The notes: a model not told the origin generated them from the letters alone. A stretch of 64,000 nucleotides of DNA from Casuarius casuarius (GCA_003342895.1 PTFA01000092.1:1024717-1088716); one strand, 5' to 3'; positions 1-13,600 are shown, counted from the stretch's first letter. Numbers and translations: made by a program.

Positions 1-479
1 GTTCCCCCCCAAAATGTTCTCTACGTTCATTTTATCATTGCTGCTATTGACAAAAACCACAGGTTAGCATCAGACCTTTCTGGGAAAATGGTCGGTTGGT
101 TGAAAACCTAATTTTCCATTAGGCAAAAAAGTTCTGGGGGAAGGTTTTCACCTAGCCTTTATGGAAACATATGAACGTGCATGATCCGAGCAGGTCATGG
201 CTGGGGGGGAAATGGGGTCTGGTGCTCCTCTGTGTCACCAGTTTTTCTCCTGCATCTGTCCCCTGGTCCCTGCACTTCTTAGGGAGCATTGCTGCACTCA
301 TTGGGCTTGGGGATGGACCTGGACCTTCTCGAGCAATGCATCTCCTACGGAGCTTCTGCCTCATTTTCAACTGGACATCACCAACCTTCCAGCTGTACCC
401 ACGTGTTAACCAAAATTTGCTTTTAAGTGGCCTATTCTAGCGAGTCCCACCTGTTAGTGCTGTTTTTTTTAACTGCCTT

Positions 480-610
480 GGTCTCCCTGCCATGCACCGC
501 ACTCGGCTAATTTTAGCCACGTGAGTCACAGCATCGATTTCGAGGGGGGAACAATTATTGCCCATTAGCCGGTGCGGCTTTGCGCACCTCGGTGGCTGCC
601 CGGCCTCGTT
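480..610. promoter_or_regulatory. Candidate conserved non-coding element
   Basis: A compact block has an E-box/USF-type CACGTG-like core (gccacgtgagtcac), a GTGAGTCA AP-1/MAF-like core and ATTA/TAAT homeodomain cores (ggctaattttagcc, caattattgcccattagcc). The motif ggctaattttagcc is itself close to palindromic. This mix is typical of vertebrate enhancers, but conservation could not be tested, so the call is tentative. Confidence 0.3.
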
Positions 611-2040
611 AGCGGTGCCGGGGCGAACACGTGAGCGGCTCCGGAGGAAAGGCTCTTCGCTGTGCGCCTGGCCCCGGCCAACAGCTTCTGCTAATTAAGG
701 CCCGGCTGCCAACGGAGCACAAGCAAAACACTTCTGTAGCTTGTTTTTCCCTTTTTCTTGCTGTACGCAGAAAAAANATAAGAGTTCTTCTCTTCTTGAG
801 CCTCCTCATTGTAAGCTAATGTGTTATTTGCTTAAAAACCTGTCAAAAGCAAGAAGAAAGTACAGTATTTTTGATGTTCGACTAAATGATTTTTTTCCCT
901 TTAAACCAAAACATTGTTTTAAATGTTTTCAGCCATCAAAGCTTGTTTAGCAGAGATTAAAATTCAAAAAGGGTTCAGGAGAAGATAAAGAACCATTTAG
1001 CTTGCTTTAATTTCGGTTGTCTTTATGGAAGTTAGTGTGAATGAAACATAAATACACATTTGGGTATCAGTAGTGGTAGAGAACAGAAAGCAAGAAGAAT
1101 CTGAGCCTAAAAATCAACATTTATATAGCCTTGTTGTTTTACTTTGCAGGAATCATTTATTTATGATATTTCAGGAGCCCAAGACATTACAAAAATGATG
1201 AAAAAGATGAAATGTCCTGCTTTATACCCAGTCTAGGCCCGTGGAAGAGAAGGCTGGTTTTTTGCAGCGTGTTTGCAGTTTGCAGCATGGGAATTTTACT
1301 CTGGACTTTGCATTAGCTTGAAAACCTAACCTCTCTGGTACCTTCTTGTACCTTTAGGCATCTTCCCACAAATTACACTTCACTGTTATAAGCAAGGGTC
1401 ATTGTGCAGGAGTGAACGAAAAAGAGCATTTGGGATTTCATTCTATAATAGTTGCTGAATCTCTTTGCAGCTAGAAAAATAGCATTTCTCACAGCAGTGA
1501 GTCTCACACTTTTTCTTGCTTTCTCAAATGAACTCATGAGTTTCCAATAAGGGAAACTGTGAATGGCAGAAATCTAATATTTGCTGCTGAATCTCCATTG
1601 TGGAGCTCGCTCGCAGACTGCGAGATGCACGGAAACTTTGCAACAACATTTTCCCCTGATGGCTGGTTGCAAACAGAGCTAATAAGACACAGGCTTATTG
1701 CTTTTTGTGCTGGCTGCTTGAGGAGATGGGACTGAGGCCCTCGGAAAGAGCCTCTTAAATCTGCTCCACAATCAACAGGTTCATGAGATCTGCAGCGGGC
1801 TTTTTTATGCTGGTTCCTGAGATGCCGTTTCCTCAGCCCCGGAGGAGGAATTTGCCACGTGAGGATTTGCGTTGTCAGTTCAGCCGTGCTGCAGGGTTTC
1901 TTCTGAAAGCAGCTTGAGGGTGTTTTACAGCTCTTCCCTAGGGATTTCCAACAATAAGAGATGTTCTCTTGTCACCCTAGCCAAAAATAAGCAGCTATAA
2001 TGCCGCATTTTTGTTGCAATTCCCTACTGTCTGCACAACC

Positions 2041-2080
2041 AAGGACACATTTTGGAAACCAAGGACACATTTTGGAAACG
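2041..2080. repeat. 20-bp tandem duplication, two copies
   Basis: The 20-base unit aaggacacattttggaaacc occurs twice in a row with only the final base differing. It looks like a recent slippage or duplication event in otherwise unique sequence. No function is suggested. Confidence 0.85.
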
Positions 2081-5000
2081 CGTGATGGTTCAGCTCTCCA
2101 AATACCCTTGCTTGGGATCGTGGTGGGAAAGCCAGGAGCAGGTACAGGAGAATGATTCTGACCTTTTCTGTATCTGAGCAGATAAGGAGTTCAGAACGGA
2201 GATATAACAGCCACATACACTCAGATGTTAAGACACACAGGACCTATAGCAAAATTCAGTTTAAGTAAAGTACCTAAANGCATTGGTGTTCATAGGCATA
2301 TGCCAGCAAGGCTATGCAGAACGCAAACCTGCAGTCAGTAATACTAACACATTAAATATTACTCCAGTAAAACAGNTGCCTCCACTCTGAGGCTGAAGCC
2401 TTATAAAGGGGTAAAGGAGGAGATTCAGCACTGAGGTTTGCTGCCAGCTGGCANGAGACAGCTCTGTGGGGTGCCACCAAGGCTATGAGAGACGAAGCTC
2501 ATCCTCCTCTTCCTTGGTCACAGCAGTCTGTGACAAGAGCCTGCAGTATGGGGACTAGGGCAGGACTAGGGAAAGCAGTAATAAGCATGGCTCAATTGCA
2601 GGTAATTAATGAACTAACGCTCCTCTCCTGCCTATAAAGGGCAGAGGCCTGGGGCTGAGCTGGTTCTGCTGGGCAGGGTGGCTGGGGGAGCTGNCTGCTC
2701 AGCAGAAATTTTAGGTAGGGCTGGTCTGAACAAGTGCAAGTTAGGCTCTTAAGGGACAGGATTTTTTTTCCTCACATTATTATTACTTTTATTCTTTTAA
2801 GTGCTNCCTTTAAGCCACCAAAAAATTTTCTAGCAGTATATGTGGGAGAATAGGGAAAGCAAAACTTCTTACTCCCCTGTGCAGTGTACTGTGNAAGCAG
2901 ATAATATTTTAAAGGGTCACTAGGTGCTGGAAGTCAACACTGTATGAGGTCTTCTGCAAGCTTAGCCTCTTCTGCTGCCTGCGCGTCACTGGAGGAAGAA
3001 GCTGTGGCCTCAGGTAAGGCCTTGTGTTCACATCTGGGTTGGGCAGATCTACCTATTTGCCTTCTTTTGCTCTCTCCTTCCTCCAACAAAGGAAAAAGTA
3101 AATGAAAGAAGCACTATTCATCCTCGTGGTGAAAAGTGAAAGCTCCCTGTTTTCCTTTAGGGATCCCTGGTGTTAGCTGTATGATCAACACATCCAAGCA
3201 TCCTTCCCTTGAAAGGATCAAGAATTTGGGTCCCTGCAGCCCATTTGCACAGCACTTGTGAGGAGGTCTTAGGAATTATGGTCCTGGCTTCAGTTCTGTA
3301 AATGCTGGCCAGTGTTTGCTGTCTGCCTCTGGGATTGCCTGGATGAGAGGATCCCCCTAAAAAACAGGTCCTCATCAGAGAAACTTAACTTTTCATCAAA
3401 CAATAAACGGTCTTGAAATGAATGTTCTCTCACTGAGAAAACACAGAACTTTCTCTGAATTTTGTGTGAAGGCACAATTGTGAGGGGAATGGGGGGAAAT
3501 TCTCCCAAAAGCAAGCTAGGAAAGGTTTTTACTCAGAAGTTTACAAGAAACTTCTTCCAGTACTAAATTTTTTTTGCTTCTTGAAATCTAATTTGATGGA
3601 TATGTGCATTGCTCCAGCAGGGAAAAAGCTACTTCTCTTAAATTCTTCTGCTTCTTTAAGTGATTCTTCTGTGCTTTATACATTTTCTGAAAGCCTCTAT
3701 TTCATCAGTCTTTCCAAACAGGGCAGTGAACATTTGGGAGACCCTCCCAAGCTGTGAAGCAGGTGATGGAGATTAGAAGGGTGATTTCACCTGTCACTGA
3801 AATGCAGCTGGTTCTGGGATGGGAAGAGCAGCTCTTTAACTGTGCGCCGCTAGGATACCTGCGGCTGCACAGGGCNGCAGGTTGAAAAGTGCTAATGTAA
3901 ATGCAATTAATTAATCCTCCAGCTTCAACTCCTCTTTGTAAAATACTCTATTCCACCTGGGCACGTTGACAGTCGGACTCCGTAGAGACCCCGAGCAGCC
4001 CGAGGCTGACAACCAACAAGAAACCAGGGACCATGATGAGAGGAAGAAAAAGCCAGTAGTGTTTTCTTGATCAAAATCACCAGAGATGCTGCGTGGTAGT
4101 CAAGAGAAATAAAAACAAGCAAATATAAAGTGCCACAGAAGGGTAGGAAGAAGTGAGCATTTTTCNAATCCCAGAATTTGACAGCTAGTTTATGTGAAAT
4201 CGGCTCTGAAGGCTCCTGCCTTCCCCAAGGTATTTTCTTTCTAAATAGATCTATAGATACACTAATTAGCCAAAGGAGAAGCACAGGAGTTAATCCCTAA
4301 TCATGTAAATGTGTTGTTTCAATTAATGAATGCACATGGCACTTGTGCTCTAGTGATAGGCACCCTAAGGAAAGACAGGCATGAGCGAGAATAATCATAT
4401 TTAACTGTCTACTCCCATTTATGCCTCCAAGTATTAATGGTGTCGAACCTGCCCACNGTTTTTCTCTGTAGCTCCTTGTTGGGCTGTGTTAGAAACTAGC
4501 TGGAATCACAGGCTGGAAATGAGTTTTGCAAGAAGTGTTTGCTTGATGAATTGGTGAAGTCACCAAAGATGTGCATTTGCAGCTATTAAAAAATTCTTCC
4601 CTTAATTGGCCTTATTGGCCTCCTTAAAACAACCGCTCCAGACGTAGCCCGGGAGGTCTGCAGCCTTGTGCGAGCACAGTGAAAGAGAGATTCAATTTCC
4701 ACTGCTTTTTACTAAATGAGCATTTCGGCTCAGACAGTGACTGCAAAGGCTAATAAACAGGACATGTTTATATAAACCCGGGAGGACTATAGTGTCCTTT
4801 CCATGCCGTTTCTCAGAACTGGAAGCACTGCACCAGAATTAAAAGCCACTTGGTTAAGGGAAGTGCACGAAAAGGAGTGTCGAGCCTGGAAGGAGAGGCT
4901 GTTTCTGGTGNGGTCGAGGGACATGTAACCGAGGACCTGAGTGTGCCCAGCGTGGCAGGAGAGGCTTGGAGGCAGGCTTGGGCTCCTCTGAGCAATCACC

Positions 5001-5174
5001 ATTTTCTATCATTAAGAAAAAAATAAAAGGCAGCTCTGTGTGCCCAAAGAGAGCAACAGAAGCATTTGTGGAGCCTCTAATTCCCTCCCGGACCTGGCAA
5101 ATGCTGTCATTAGCGGTCGGGGCACTGTCGGGTTCATCTGAGGCCTCTTTGGAGGGGTGGGATGCTTGCAGAGG

Positions 5175-5198
5175 TTTCTTTCTTTCTTTCTTTCTTTC
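5175..5198 (+). repeat. (TTTC)6 microsatellite
   Basis: Six perfect TTTC units run into a C-rich pyrimidine stretch. This is a simple sequence repeat, probably length-polymorphic. Confidence 0.95.
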
Positions 5199-6021
5199 CC
5201 CCCTTACCCCCCTTCCTTGAGGTTTTTACTGGAAAAGAGTGGTGGAACAAGCCTTTGTCGCAGATAGTCTTGTTGGGTTTGGGGTTCAGGGTGAGCGGCG
5301 ATGCTGAGGAGAAGGGCGAGCAGTGTTGCTTGGGGATGTGGGGGAAAGCCCATGGCGTGGTGATGGTCCCCATGGCGCCTGCCAGCCAGGGAGTCCTCTG
5401 TGCTTCTCCANCATCGCAGCGATGTCCTCTGCCATGCAATGCTCACGAGACCACTGGTATTTATCCACAATAAATGTAGTTGTCTGGAAGAGCTGAAGTA
5501 AAGAAGTAATTAGAGAAGAGGCAGCAGTGGATTAAATAGCAGAGGCCAGGATGCGCCGCAGATGCGGGGCAGCTAATCCTGCATTAGTACTGCCAGCATC
5601 TAGCGGTGCTGCTCGTGGGCATCAGAAGTTGACTTCCTTGATCCAACAGAAGAAAAATCTGAGTTTTCTGTGACTTTTCCCCCTGGTTGCTACAGAAACT
5701 GTTTTATCAGGGCATCAGCTTTGGTGNGTGAGTGAGCGAAGGTTTAGTTTTGCCCTCAGCAAGTTAGTCCGTTCCTTCGAGCGCTATTTCCTCCAGTGGA
5801 AGATTCCTGCTGTAGCTTCCCGTCGCCTCTGCGAACATCCTCAATGGAGACTGTGTCTCTCCCTTCGATTTCCACTCAGTGTGAAACCTTTTATTTGTCC
5901 CTTCATTTGACTGGCTGCAATGCAACTTCTTCTCTTTTGAAGACCTGTCTCCAAGCTTATGTGACCTGATGCTTATTTTAAACCACAATCAACTCTGAAA
6001 CAAGTCCTTGGTGACTTTTTT

Positions 6022-6076
6022 NNNNNNNNNNNNNNNNNNNNNNNNNNNNNNNNNNNNNNNNNNNNNNNNNNNNNNN
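6022..6076. other. Assembly gap (55 N)
   Basis: There are 55 consecutive N in this interval. Flanking sequence is unique on both sides. Translations reported across this gap are meaningless. Confidence 0.99.
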
Positions 6077-7689
6077 GCAGACTGTGCCTGTGTTGAAAGT
6101 GTGTGGATTGCATAGGTGGAAACCAAGGGGCTGCTTTGGAGCCTGAGGATGGCAGTGAAAATCCATGTCTGCAAGAATATGCTGCTTTATCCAGACTGAA
6201 AAAAAACCTTGTCTCTGCCCAGGGCTGAGCTGTGGCTCAGATCACTGGGAGTGTGGGACTGCAAAGNAGCTGTAGTTGCAATTACCATGCTGTAGCAACT
6301 CTTCCCATACTGGTCCAGAACTACAGCAAAATAAGCCTTTTCCTTTCTTGCTTGTGCTACTTCCTTTCAGACTTTTTTTTTTAGAACTAAATTGCTCTGC
6401 TGCTTAGAAACTGTTATTCTCCAGCTGAAATGTATTCATGGCCAGTTTATNTCCATTTGTTTAACTGAATTGTAATGGGGCAGCACCAGAGAGGACCAGC
6501 AGGAAGAAATTGCTTGTTTCCAGCACTGCAAATAGCTTAGGAAGCAATCTGAAAACCCAGTATTAGAGGCTGAAAAGCTAGTGTTAACTCATCGGTCTCT
6601 TACACACGTACCCCATGAGGCATGTTCCTCACTCTAATCCCATTGCAGCTGGGGTAGTTTCCAGGCACCTGCCCAGGTCTCCTGCTTCATCAAAGACAGA
6701 TGTTTAGAGGAAAAAGTGCTGAAGATATAAGCCCAGCAAGAGGAAATGTACCCTTTTATATACAGGGTAGCAAAGCTGAAAATCAAGATTTCTGCTCTGA
6801 CTGCATTGTGTTCAGCCTCAGGGCTCAAATAATATTAGCAAAATCACCTGCTCAGCTCTGAAGCAGTATTATAATTTATTACAGCTATTCTTGTCTGCTT
6901 AGGAGTTTGCATTTTCTTTCTCAGTTTAAAATTCCTGTGGATGCGTTAACTTTTTATTTCTTTCCCAGGAAAACTTTCTTAGAAACATCAGCAAAGACAA
7001 AGTGTGGCTTGTTTGTTTTTTCCTTTATCCCCATATATGCCNAAATCCACAACAACTGTTTCTGCTCCTTTCCAAGTAGCTGCACACCTGATTTACATGT
7101 TGATATTCCAGTGAGACTGAAAAATGTGGAAGCAATTTGGCAAAGCAACAACCCCGTTTCCATCAACAGTCTTCTCCAGCCAAACCCCGCCGGTGCCTGG
7201 CGCGTAGGAAACCTCACGTTTTCCGGCAGAGGTTCGTGCAGGTTCTCGCAGGCTTTTTGGCTGCTCTGGCTGCAACGCAGCAGACGATGAGCGATGGAGC
7301 TCTGCCACCTTGTGGGACTTTAACCTTGCGCTGCCNGTTCGGGGACCATCTTCTGACCTCCTCTGTGCCCTCACGGCAGGTAACGTACCCAAAGAGTCAC
7401 TTCCTTTACTGCTGGGGGAAAGGCATAGAGAAAGTTCTCCAAAAATGCAGCACGATGGAAAACGCTGAAAGTTGTTTGTGGCTTTAAGATTTAGGGAAGC
7501 AGGAGNTGTTTTTCATTTGCACTGAAAAAGGTGCAATTGCAGTGCAACCTCTTGGAAGAAGTGCGACATGTGCCTTGACTCCAGGTGCTCTTCCCTGATG
7601 GTTTTTTTTGGTTCGCCCTGGCTCCCTTGGCAGCTGGGCTGGGAACATGAGAAGCAGGGTTNGGCCAGCAGTGATCTCCTCCGGGGACA

Positions 7690-7860
7690 AGCTTTCTGCA
7701 GAGCCGCTCTGCCACCGTGCGGCTCCGGGGCGGCCGGAAGGCAGTGACACCGCGGGCCTCACCTGCCCTCCGCCGGCACCGCGCTGCTGCTTNGGGATGT
7801 GCAGGGGTTCGCGCTGATGGGCAACCGGGTTGTCTCCGGTCCAGCCTGGAGATGCGGGGC
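7690..7860. other. Small CpG-rich patch
   Basis: A short run of CCG/CGG-rich sequence with many CpG dinucleotides stands out from neighbouring DNA. It is too short for a classical CpG island by eye, and no promoter motif is clear. Confidence 0.35.
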
Positions 7861-10800
7861 TGGGGAAGAGGCTGCTTGCAGGGTGGTTCCCAGCTGCAAC
7901 CCCTGGGAAGAAAACTGCTAAACTTGGATCTGAAGGAAAAAGGTAGTAAGAAAGATGTGGCGAAGTGACATTCCCCAGGCCGGCTGCATCCTCCCTCCCT
8001 GAGCATCAGCCACCAGGGGATGGGGATGGGTTTGGCTTCAAACACCTGCATTTTTGCCATGGACCTTACATGCAATGAAAGCATCAATTAGCAGTAGCAT
8101 CCAGTGGTTTTTTTGTTTGTTTGTTTTTTAGCCTTTAAAAAACAAAGGGAATGAGCTAGCAAGGCTGTGGAAATTCATTAATTAGCACTTCCTCTTGTGC
8201 ACATATGTTCACTAGCAGATCAACAGCGCTTTGAACACCGATATAATTGAGTTGTCAAGTGGCAGAAAATATTTACGTGGCTGCGCGTGGCTCAGCCTTT
8301 CGTGCGGTGATTTGCAGGGTTTGGCTACGCGAGCAGGCTGCCGCCTTTCAGCTCCCCAGATGTGGCAGGCTCTAAATCACAGCTGGCACCACCCGTCGCT
8401 GCTGCAGCCCTTCGGAGGACAGGCGCTGCTGCCAGCCCGCGTGCCGGAGGTGCGAACTCACCAGAGCTCTGCTGGCTACGCCCTGGCAAGTGACACAGCT
8501 GCAATGAAGCTTCATTTCAAGGTTTAAATCACTATTATGCATTAGTGAGTTGGTCTGAGCTCCCATCTGAAACTCTAAAATCTCTTGCCNTGGGGAGATG
8601 TGAGGACCCTGGGCTGGAGGTGCAGGAACAGATGTCAGATGTCCGACTCAGGCACAGGGTATCCAAAATACTCCAGTTCCACAAATGCCTAAGAAGTCCC
8701 CAAGGCTTTGAAGATTTCTTCATCCGACAGGCTCCTTCTGGGGATCTGACAGAGTTATGAATCTGATCTATTGGGCAACAGCCAAATACTCTGTTGCAAT
8801 TATTTTGAGTTAAAACTTTTGTTTTAGCATCAGCCTGTCTGTACAGGCAGTGACAAGGATATTGTCCCATTCCTTCAAGTTTATCACCCAGGTAGTTCTT
8901 CAGCAATAAATAGCCATGAACTTCTATTCTGGATGCATATGATCTGTGCTTGGAAACTTTTTCCACAGTCAGGGTGGCTTGTTCCAGTTTAATCGAAAGA
9001 AGGAGCTTGGTGGGTCCCCTTACCCAGCTCGCTGCCTCATGGCAGGGTTGGCTCTGCCCAAACACCCTCAGCAGATGTTTGTTTGTTCTTTGGTTTCAGA
9101 ACTATGCAAAAGGTTAAAAACAAGTAAAAATAACCTTTTTGTATCATAGGACATGTTTCTGATCTCTGCTGCCTTTACACTCCTACGGACTTGATCTGCC
9201 TTAAAAGAATATACCCAGGTGCTGAATTTGGANCAATGAATCTGTTCTGGTTTTTGTTTAGGTGGTTGCTGTTGTTTGCTTTGCTCCTTTGGAAAGCAAT
9301 GAGTCACCAGCTGAAATCGGTATGTTCTCATTAAATGTTTCAATTTGACTAGAAAGTCAACAGAATTAACTTCCAACCAGCTATAAACATTTTGTGATAT
9401 CAAGTTCTGTTTGTGACAGTATGGAGTATAAAAACACTCTTTTCCCCCCTCTAACCAGAGAATTCATTTTAATTCTTAAAGGAAATTTAGAGAACAAGAA
9501 AGCTTGAGCTGACACCACTCAACTGCAGGACAGTTTGTAGGATTATGCTTTAGGTATTGATCTCAAGGAAAAGAGGAGCAGCTGCAGAATCCTCCCAGGG
9601 GAAAATAAGGGTCTCTGAAAGCTTGTCTGACAGCTGATCTGTATCCAGAGCAAAGGAATTACTCTGGCCTTTTGGGGGAGAAATGCCAAACATGATAATT
9701 TTGTTTTAAGTGGTGCACTTCATGATGTTGGGAATGGCTTGCAGCACGCTAAGTTCTGCCTGCTGGTGAATCAGTGAAAGATGGCTAATTTCCCTGCAAG
9801 GAAAACAGTCTTTTAGCTCTTGGAAAAGTCACATGGTCCTGTTTCCCCCCCCCCCTTAGAGCTAATATCCCTCAGCCAGATCCTTCTGAGAAGGCTGCAA
9901 ACAGCAGCACTTGCAGCCCCTGCTCTGTTCCTGCACCCAGCGAGGCCNCTGGCTGTTGGAGGGAAGGTGTCCGTCCCCCCCATGTCTGTGATGGAGGTGG
10001 CAGTGCAATGACGTGATGACAGATGGGCTCTGTGACCTGTGGAGGTTACACCGATGGTCGGGGCTCGGAGGTGTNGGGGCCGGACATAGGCATAGGTGAT
10101 GCTGGCTGCAGGGCGAAACTGCTCCCTGCAAACCGCCCAAAGCAGATCCAGCTCTGAGCTTATTTGCACTGCAACCAGGAACCTCATATCTGATGTTCAG
10201 TGACAGGCTCGTGCAACACAGTCCCGCATTTAACACTTGGGGACAATCTTTGGAGAGACGCTTTTTACTTGTGCAAAACACTCGTAAGTGAAATGTCTTG
10301 AAAGACCTCTCTGAGAGACTTGCTGGTGTTAGCAGTGGGCCGTTCCTCGGCGGTCGGCCCGGGGGGAAGGTTGCCATCCAGTTCTCAGCCAGCACCTGCT
10401 TGCTCTTCCTGCTCAATGGTTCCTCTTTCCTGTTTTCCTTGCATTTCTTAGATATGTTTCCCCAAATCGGGTCACCGACCGTGAAAAATCAAAATAAGTC
10501 ATAACAGAGGGCTCTGGCNGCCACCTCGGAGCAGGCACAGGCAGCTTTTCATGCATCGCTTGCAAGTTTGTTTTCGGCACAGAGGTGCCAAAGCATTTCC
10601 ACGATGGCTTCTGGTGGCCGAAGGCTGTGCGACGCTGGAGGACATTACACGGCCGAGCACAAGGGTCTCCCTGGGTGAGGGAAGAGCCGTGCATGGCTGG
10701 AGCGATGGGCAGCGGATGGGGAGGCTGCCGAGGGGCTCTGCTCCCCCCGCATCTGGGGTGAGATGCTCTGTGGGCTCTTTGTGCCCTCCAACAACCCGGG

Positions 10801-12344
10801 GCTTGTTCCGGCGCTGGAGGAAGACACAGAGCAGGAAGGAAAATTGACTGTCCTTGAGGCGGCAGCTGCCACAAAGCGTTCATTGAGCAAGGGGGCTGAG
10901 CTGAGATGGTCCTTTTTGTCTNTGGAAACCTTCCCGCGGCTTTCAGAAACACTTCGGAGTTGGCTGGACTTGCTAAGCGCAGGGATCCATTCAGAGAGCC
11001 CGACCTCGTTTCCCCCGTAGCACGCCCCAGCGTGTCGTCTCGGCTTTATCACTCTCAAAACGTTATCACGCTCACGTTTGTTTGAACAAGTTCCCCGCAG
11101 ATCTTTCCCAGGCAGGAAAACCTTTCCCAGGTATCTACCGGTGTCTTTGCTCATGTGTGCTGAAAATGAACCATCTAAAAATTAACTATGGAGTTTATTA
11201 TAGTTCTTTTAAAACCTCCATTGGCGTAAAAACCTGCAAGTGGGGCTCCCTCTGAATGCCATGCGTTCAGCCCTTAAAGGTAGCTTAGAGCTATCCTTAT
11301 CGCCGTCCTTAGCTGGGCTGCACTTACCCCGGGGAGATGGGGACCCTGCCTAGCCCCCTCCTCGTTCCGGCTCCCGTGGCACGTTCCCAGTGTAGCACAA
11401 GGTCTGCGCGGCCCCTGTCATCGCTGCTCGGCTGCAACAGCTCTGCCCTGGCCTTCGAATGTGGTTACAACCTGGTCCAGGTAATTCTCTCTCTCCTCTC
11501 CTGCAATAGATCTGGCTTTTTCCATCCAGGCCATGGAAACTGGTATTTGGGAGGCTGTTTCCCAGACCTGAGCCTGGTATCAGCACTTGCTCCAGGGAGG
11601 CTTAGCTCAGGGAAGAGTGGTTGCCCGCAGAGATCACAGTCACCCGGGGTTTGTGGTCTTCCTCACCAAGGTGGGGAAGGACTTTCTGCAGGGACAAGCT
11701 GACACTGGAAAATCCAACTCAGAGAAGCACTGAGGAAGCTGTCTGAGGGTTTGCAGTGATTCTCCCCTCTAACTTCACCCNGCAGAGAAACAGCCAAGCT
11801 GGATGTACTTTGCAGCAGGTCAGGCCTAAGGGCAGCTTTGGGTCTCTTCTGAGAGTGAAGCTTTTGGAGGAGGGACCAGACTGCGTGTCTCAAGGTCTCA
11901 GGCCTGGGCAGGTCATCCAACCTCACACGCAGTGAAGTTACNGCCACGCTTTCTCTTCGGCTGCTGCTCAGACAGTCCCTTTGCCGGATGCCCTGTGTCC
12001 CTTAGATCAATAGATGGCAGCAACTTCCCGGGCGCTGGTGGAGAAAGCCTTCGCTCGGAAGAGCTGGAATAGTTGCATGGAGCTGAGCCTTTGGAGCCTT
12101 TCTCTTTCCTGCCTTTCCCCCTTTCTCTCAGCCCAGCCTCCTAGCACAGCCCAAACTGTAGGTGGCAGCAGGAAAAGGTTTTCTTATTTCTTTGTGACTC
12201 CTGTTCTGGATGGTGTTTTTCTGCTAATGGCTGCTCTCTGAAATAGCCTTTTGGCTCTGCTATTTCTTGCCAGCACACAGCCCTCTCTTGACTTCATGCC
12301 AGTTTGCGAGCTCTGCTGAAAGGGATCACGAGAATCTTCTACGT

Positions 12345-12425
12345 GTGCTCCGGGTCCGAATGAGCAGTGCGTCTGCGTGCGAGTGAGGGATGCCTGTAAG
12401 TGTGCGTGGGTGAGTGCATGGGCAA
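12345..12425 (+). repeat. Degenerate GTGCGTG/GAGTG-rich simple sequence
   Basis: An imperfect alternating purine-pyrimidine tract with repeated gtgcg, gtgag and gtgtg words reads as a decayed (GT)n/(GTGC)n microsatellite lying just upstream of the CR1 copy. Confidence 0.4.
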
Positions 12426-12563
12426 TGCTTCTGCTGGATTTCACATGCGAGCAGTCCAAAAGTTTTGGTGCAAACTGCTGCATCATGGCCAGGAGAGAAA
12501 TATGACTCTTGCCTGCTATGAAAAGAAGCAGAGAAGAGCCGAGGGTTAAGCAAGGATCATATT

Positions 12564-12740
12564 GCAGGGAGGTTGTGGCATCTCCANCCTNGNAGNTTTT
12601 CCAAACTCNCCTGGACAAGGCTCTGANNACCTGATTTGCTTTGAACTTAACCCTGCTCAGAGCAGCAGGTTGGACCAGGGACCTCCAGAGGCTTCCTGTG
12701 ATTTTCAGGCTGTTCCGATTCTCTGCTTGTCTTGTACTAA
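12564..12740 (+). mobile_element. CR1 LINE, 3'-end fragment
   Basis: The sequence follows the familiar CR1 3' end in order: a ggaggttgtgg...tctcca segment, the cctggacaaggc block, acctgat...ttgaactta, then ccctgctcagagcagcaggttgga followed by gacctccagaggc and a decayed ATTCTRTG-type tail (gattctctg). CR1 elements are the dominant LINEs of birds and other sauropsids and are usually 5'-truncated like this one. No reverse transcriptase coding remains. Seven N calls fall inside it (12587-12628), as expected where repeat copies were mixed in assembly. Confidence 0.88.
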
Positions 12741-13585
12741 TTGCATTGGTCTAAGTTAACATAACTCATTTTTTTTCTTGCATTGTACAGAGAATGCAGT
12801 TTGTTACCCCTTCTCAAGCTGGGATAGGTGACAGCTCAGAGGTACTATCGAAGCTGTTTGCCACCTTGCAAACAACTGCCAGCATGTCCTAGATCTGTGA
12901 GCTGGGCCGTGAGACCACATCCGTAGGGGTACAGCTANGCTGAGGCTTTGCAAGGAATTTTTTGAGACCTGATTTGGTTTAATGCTTCCCTCTTGACATA
13001 GCTGGAGTTTAGCAAGCTGATGTCCTGATGGCTGTGGGTCATTCCAAGCATATAGCAGTCAGTGGAGGAGGAAATTTTAATGTGATACATGCTAGTTAGG
13101 AAGAAAAATCAAGTTTAAGGGGGATCATAGAAAAAAATTCCTCAAAATGAGTGCTATTAGCTTCTAGAGTAACTCATGGGGACAGAATCCCTACTATTTA
13201 GGCTATTTAATGCATCATAAATTACATGGGGAATTCTTATGTTTTAACTCAGTAGTGACTTGATTTAAATCTGCCTCTATCTCCATCCCAGCTTCCTATA
13301 ATTGCGANGTAGCTCCCAGCCCCATCCGAGCTGCCTGCAGCTCCTGCTCCCAGCGAAAGGCAGTTGCAGATGTTCGGCACCTCTGGGCCCGGGGCGCGGG
13401 GTCCCCGTCGGTGGCCGAGCAGCCGAGCCCTTGGCAGCGCTGGGGCCGTCACTGCGGCACGCGAGCCGCCCGGCTGCTCTTCACACTGGGTCTCTTTTTG
13501 TGGAGCTGGGAAGGAATCCAAAGCAGCTGTGTTCGAACCTGTCAATCTCAAATTGCAAAGTCATAAGGAGGGAAAATAATCATCG

Positions 13586-13600
13586 TAATAATAATAATAA
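13586..13600 (+). repeat. (TAA)5 microsatellite
   Basis: Five TAA units sit within an ATTA-rich patch. It is a simple sequence repeat. Confidence 0.9.

Larger units (their letters stand above)
1..6021. other. Unique non-coding DNA, no gene recognised
   Basis: No open frame here looks like a known protein, and I recognise no RNA gene. The sequence is mixed in base composition. It holds a 20-bp exact tandem duplication near 2.04 kb and a (TTTC)n tract near 5.18 kb. Short ATTA-rich patches at about 480-600, 800-960, 4540-4770 and 5490-5600 could be regulatory. An AG/GTAAGG donor-like site lies at about 3012, with no convincing exon around it. Isolated N calls begin at 777. Confidence 0.6.
6077..12563. 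other. Unique non-coding DNA, no gene recognised
   Basis: No protein or RNA gene is recognisable. A 531-base frame on the minus strand (8535-9065) lacks an ATG at its start and includes an N codon. A small CpG-rich patch lies at 7690-7850. Simple sequence occurs at 8108-8129 (T/TTTG) and 9845-9855 (C run). A degenerate GT-rich stretch lies near 12345-12425. The block at 11160-11240 is AT-rich, with possible regulatory content. Confidence 0.55.

Noticed and set aside
5978..6174. Two frames spanning the N gap
   Set aside because: About a third of each is unknown sequence.
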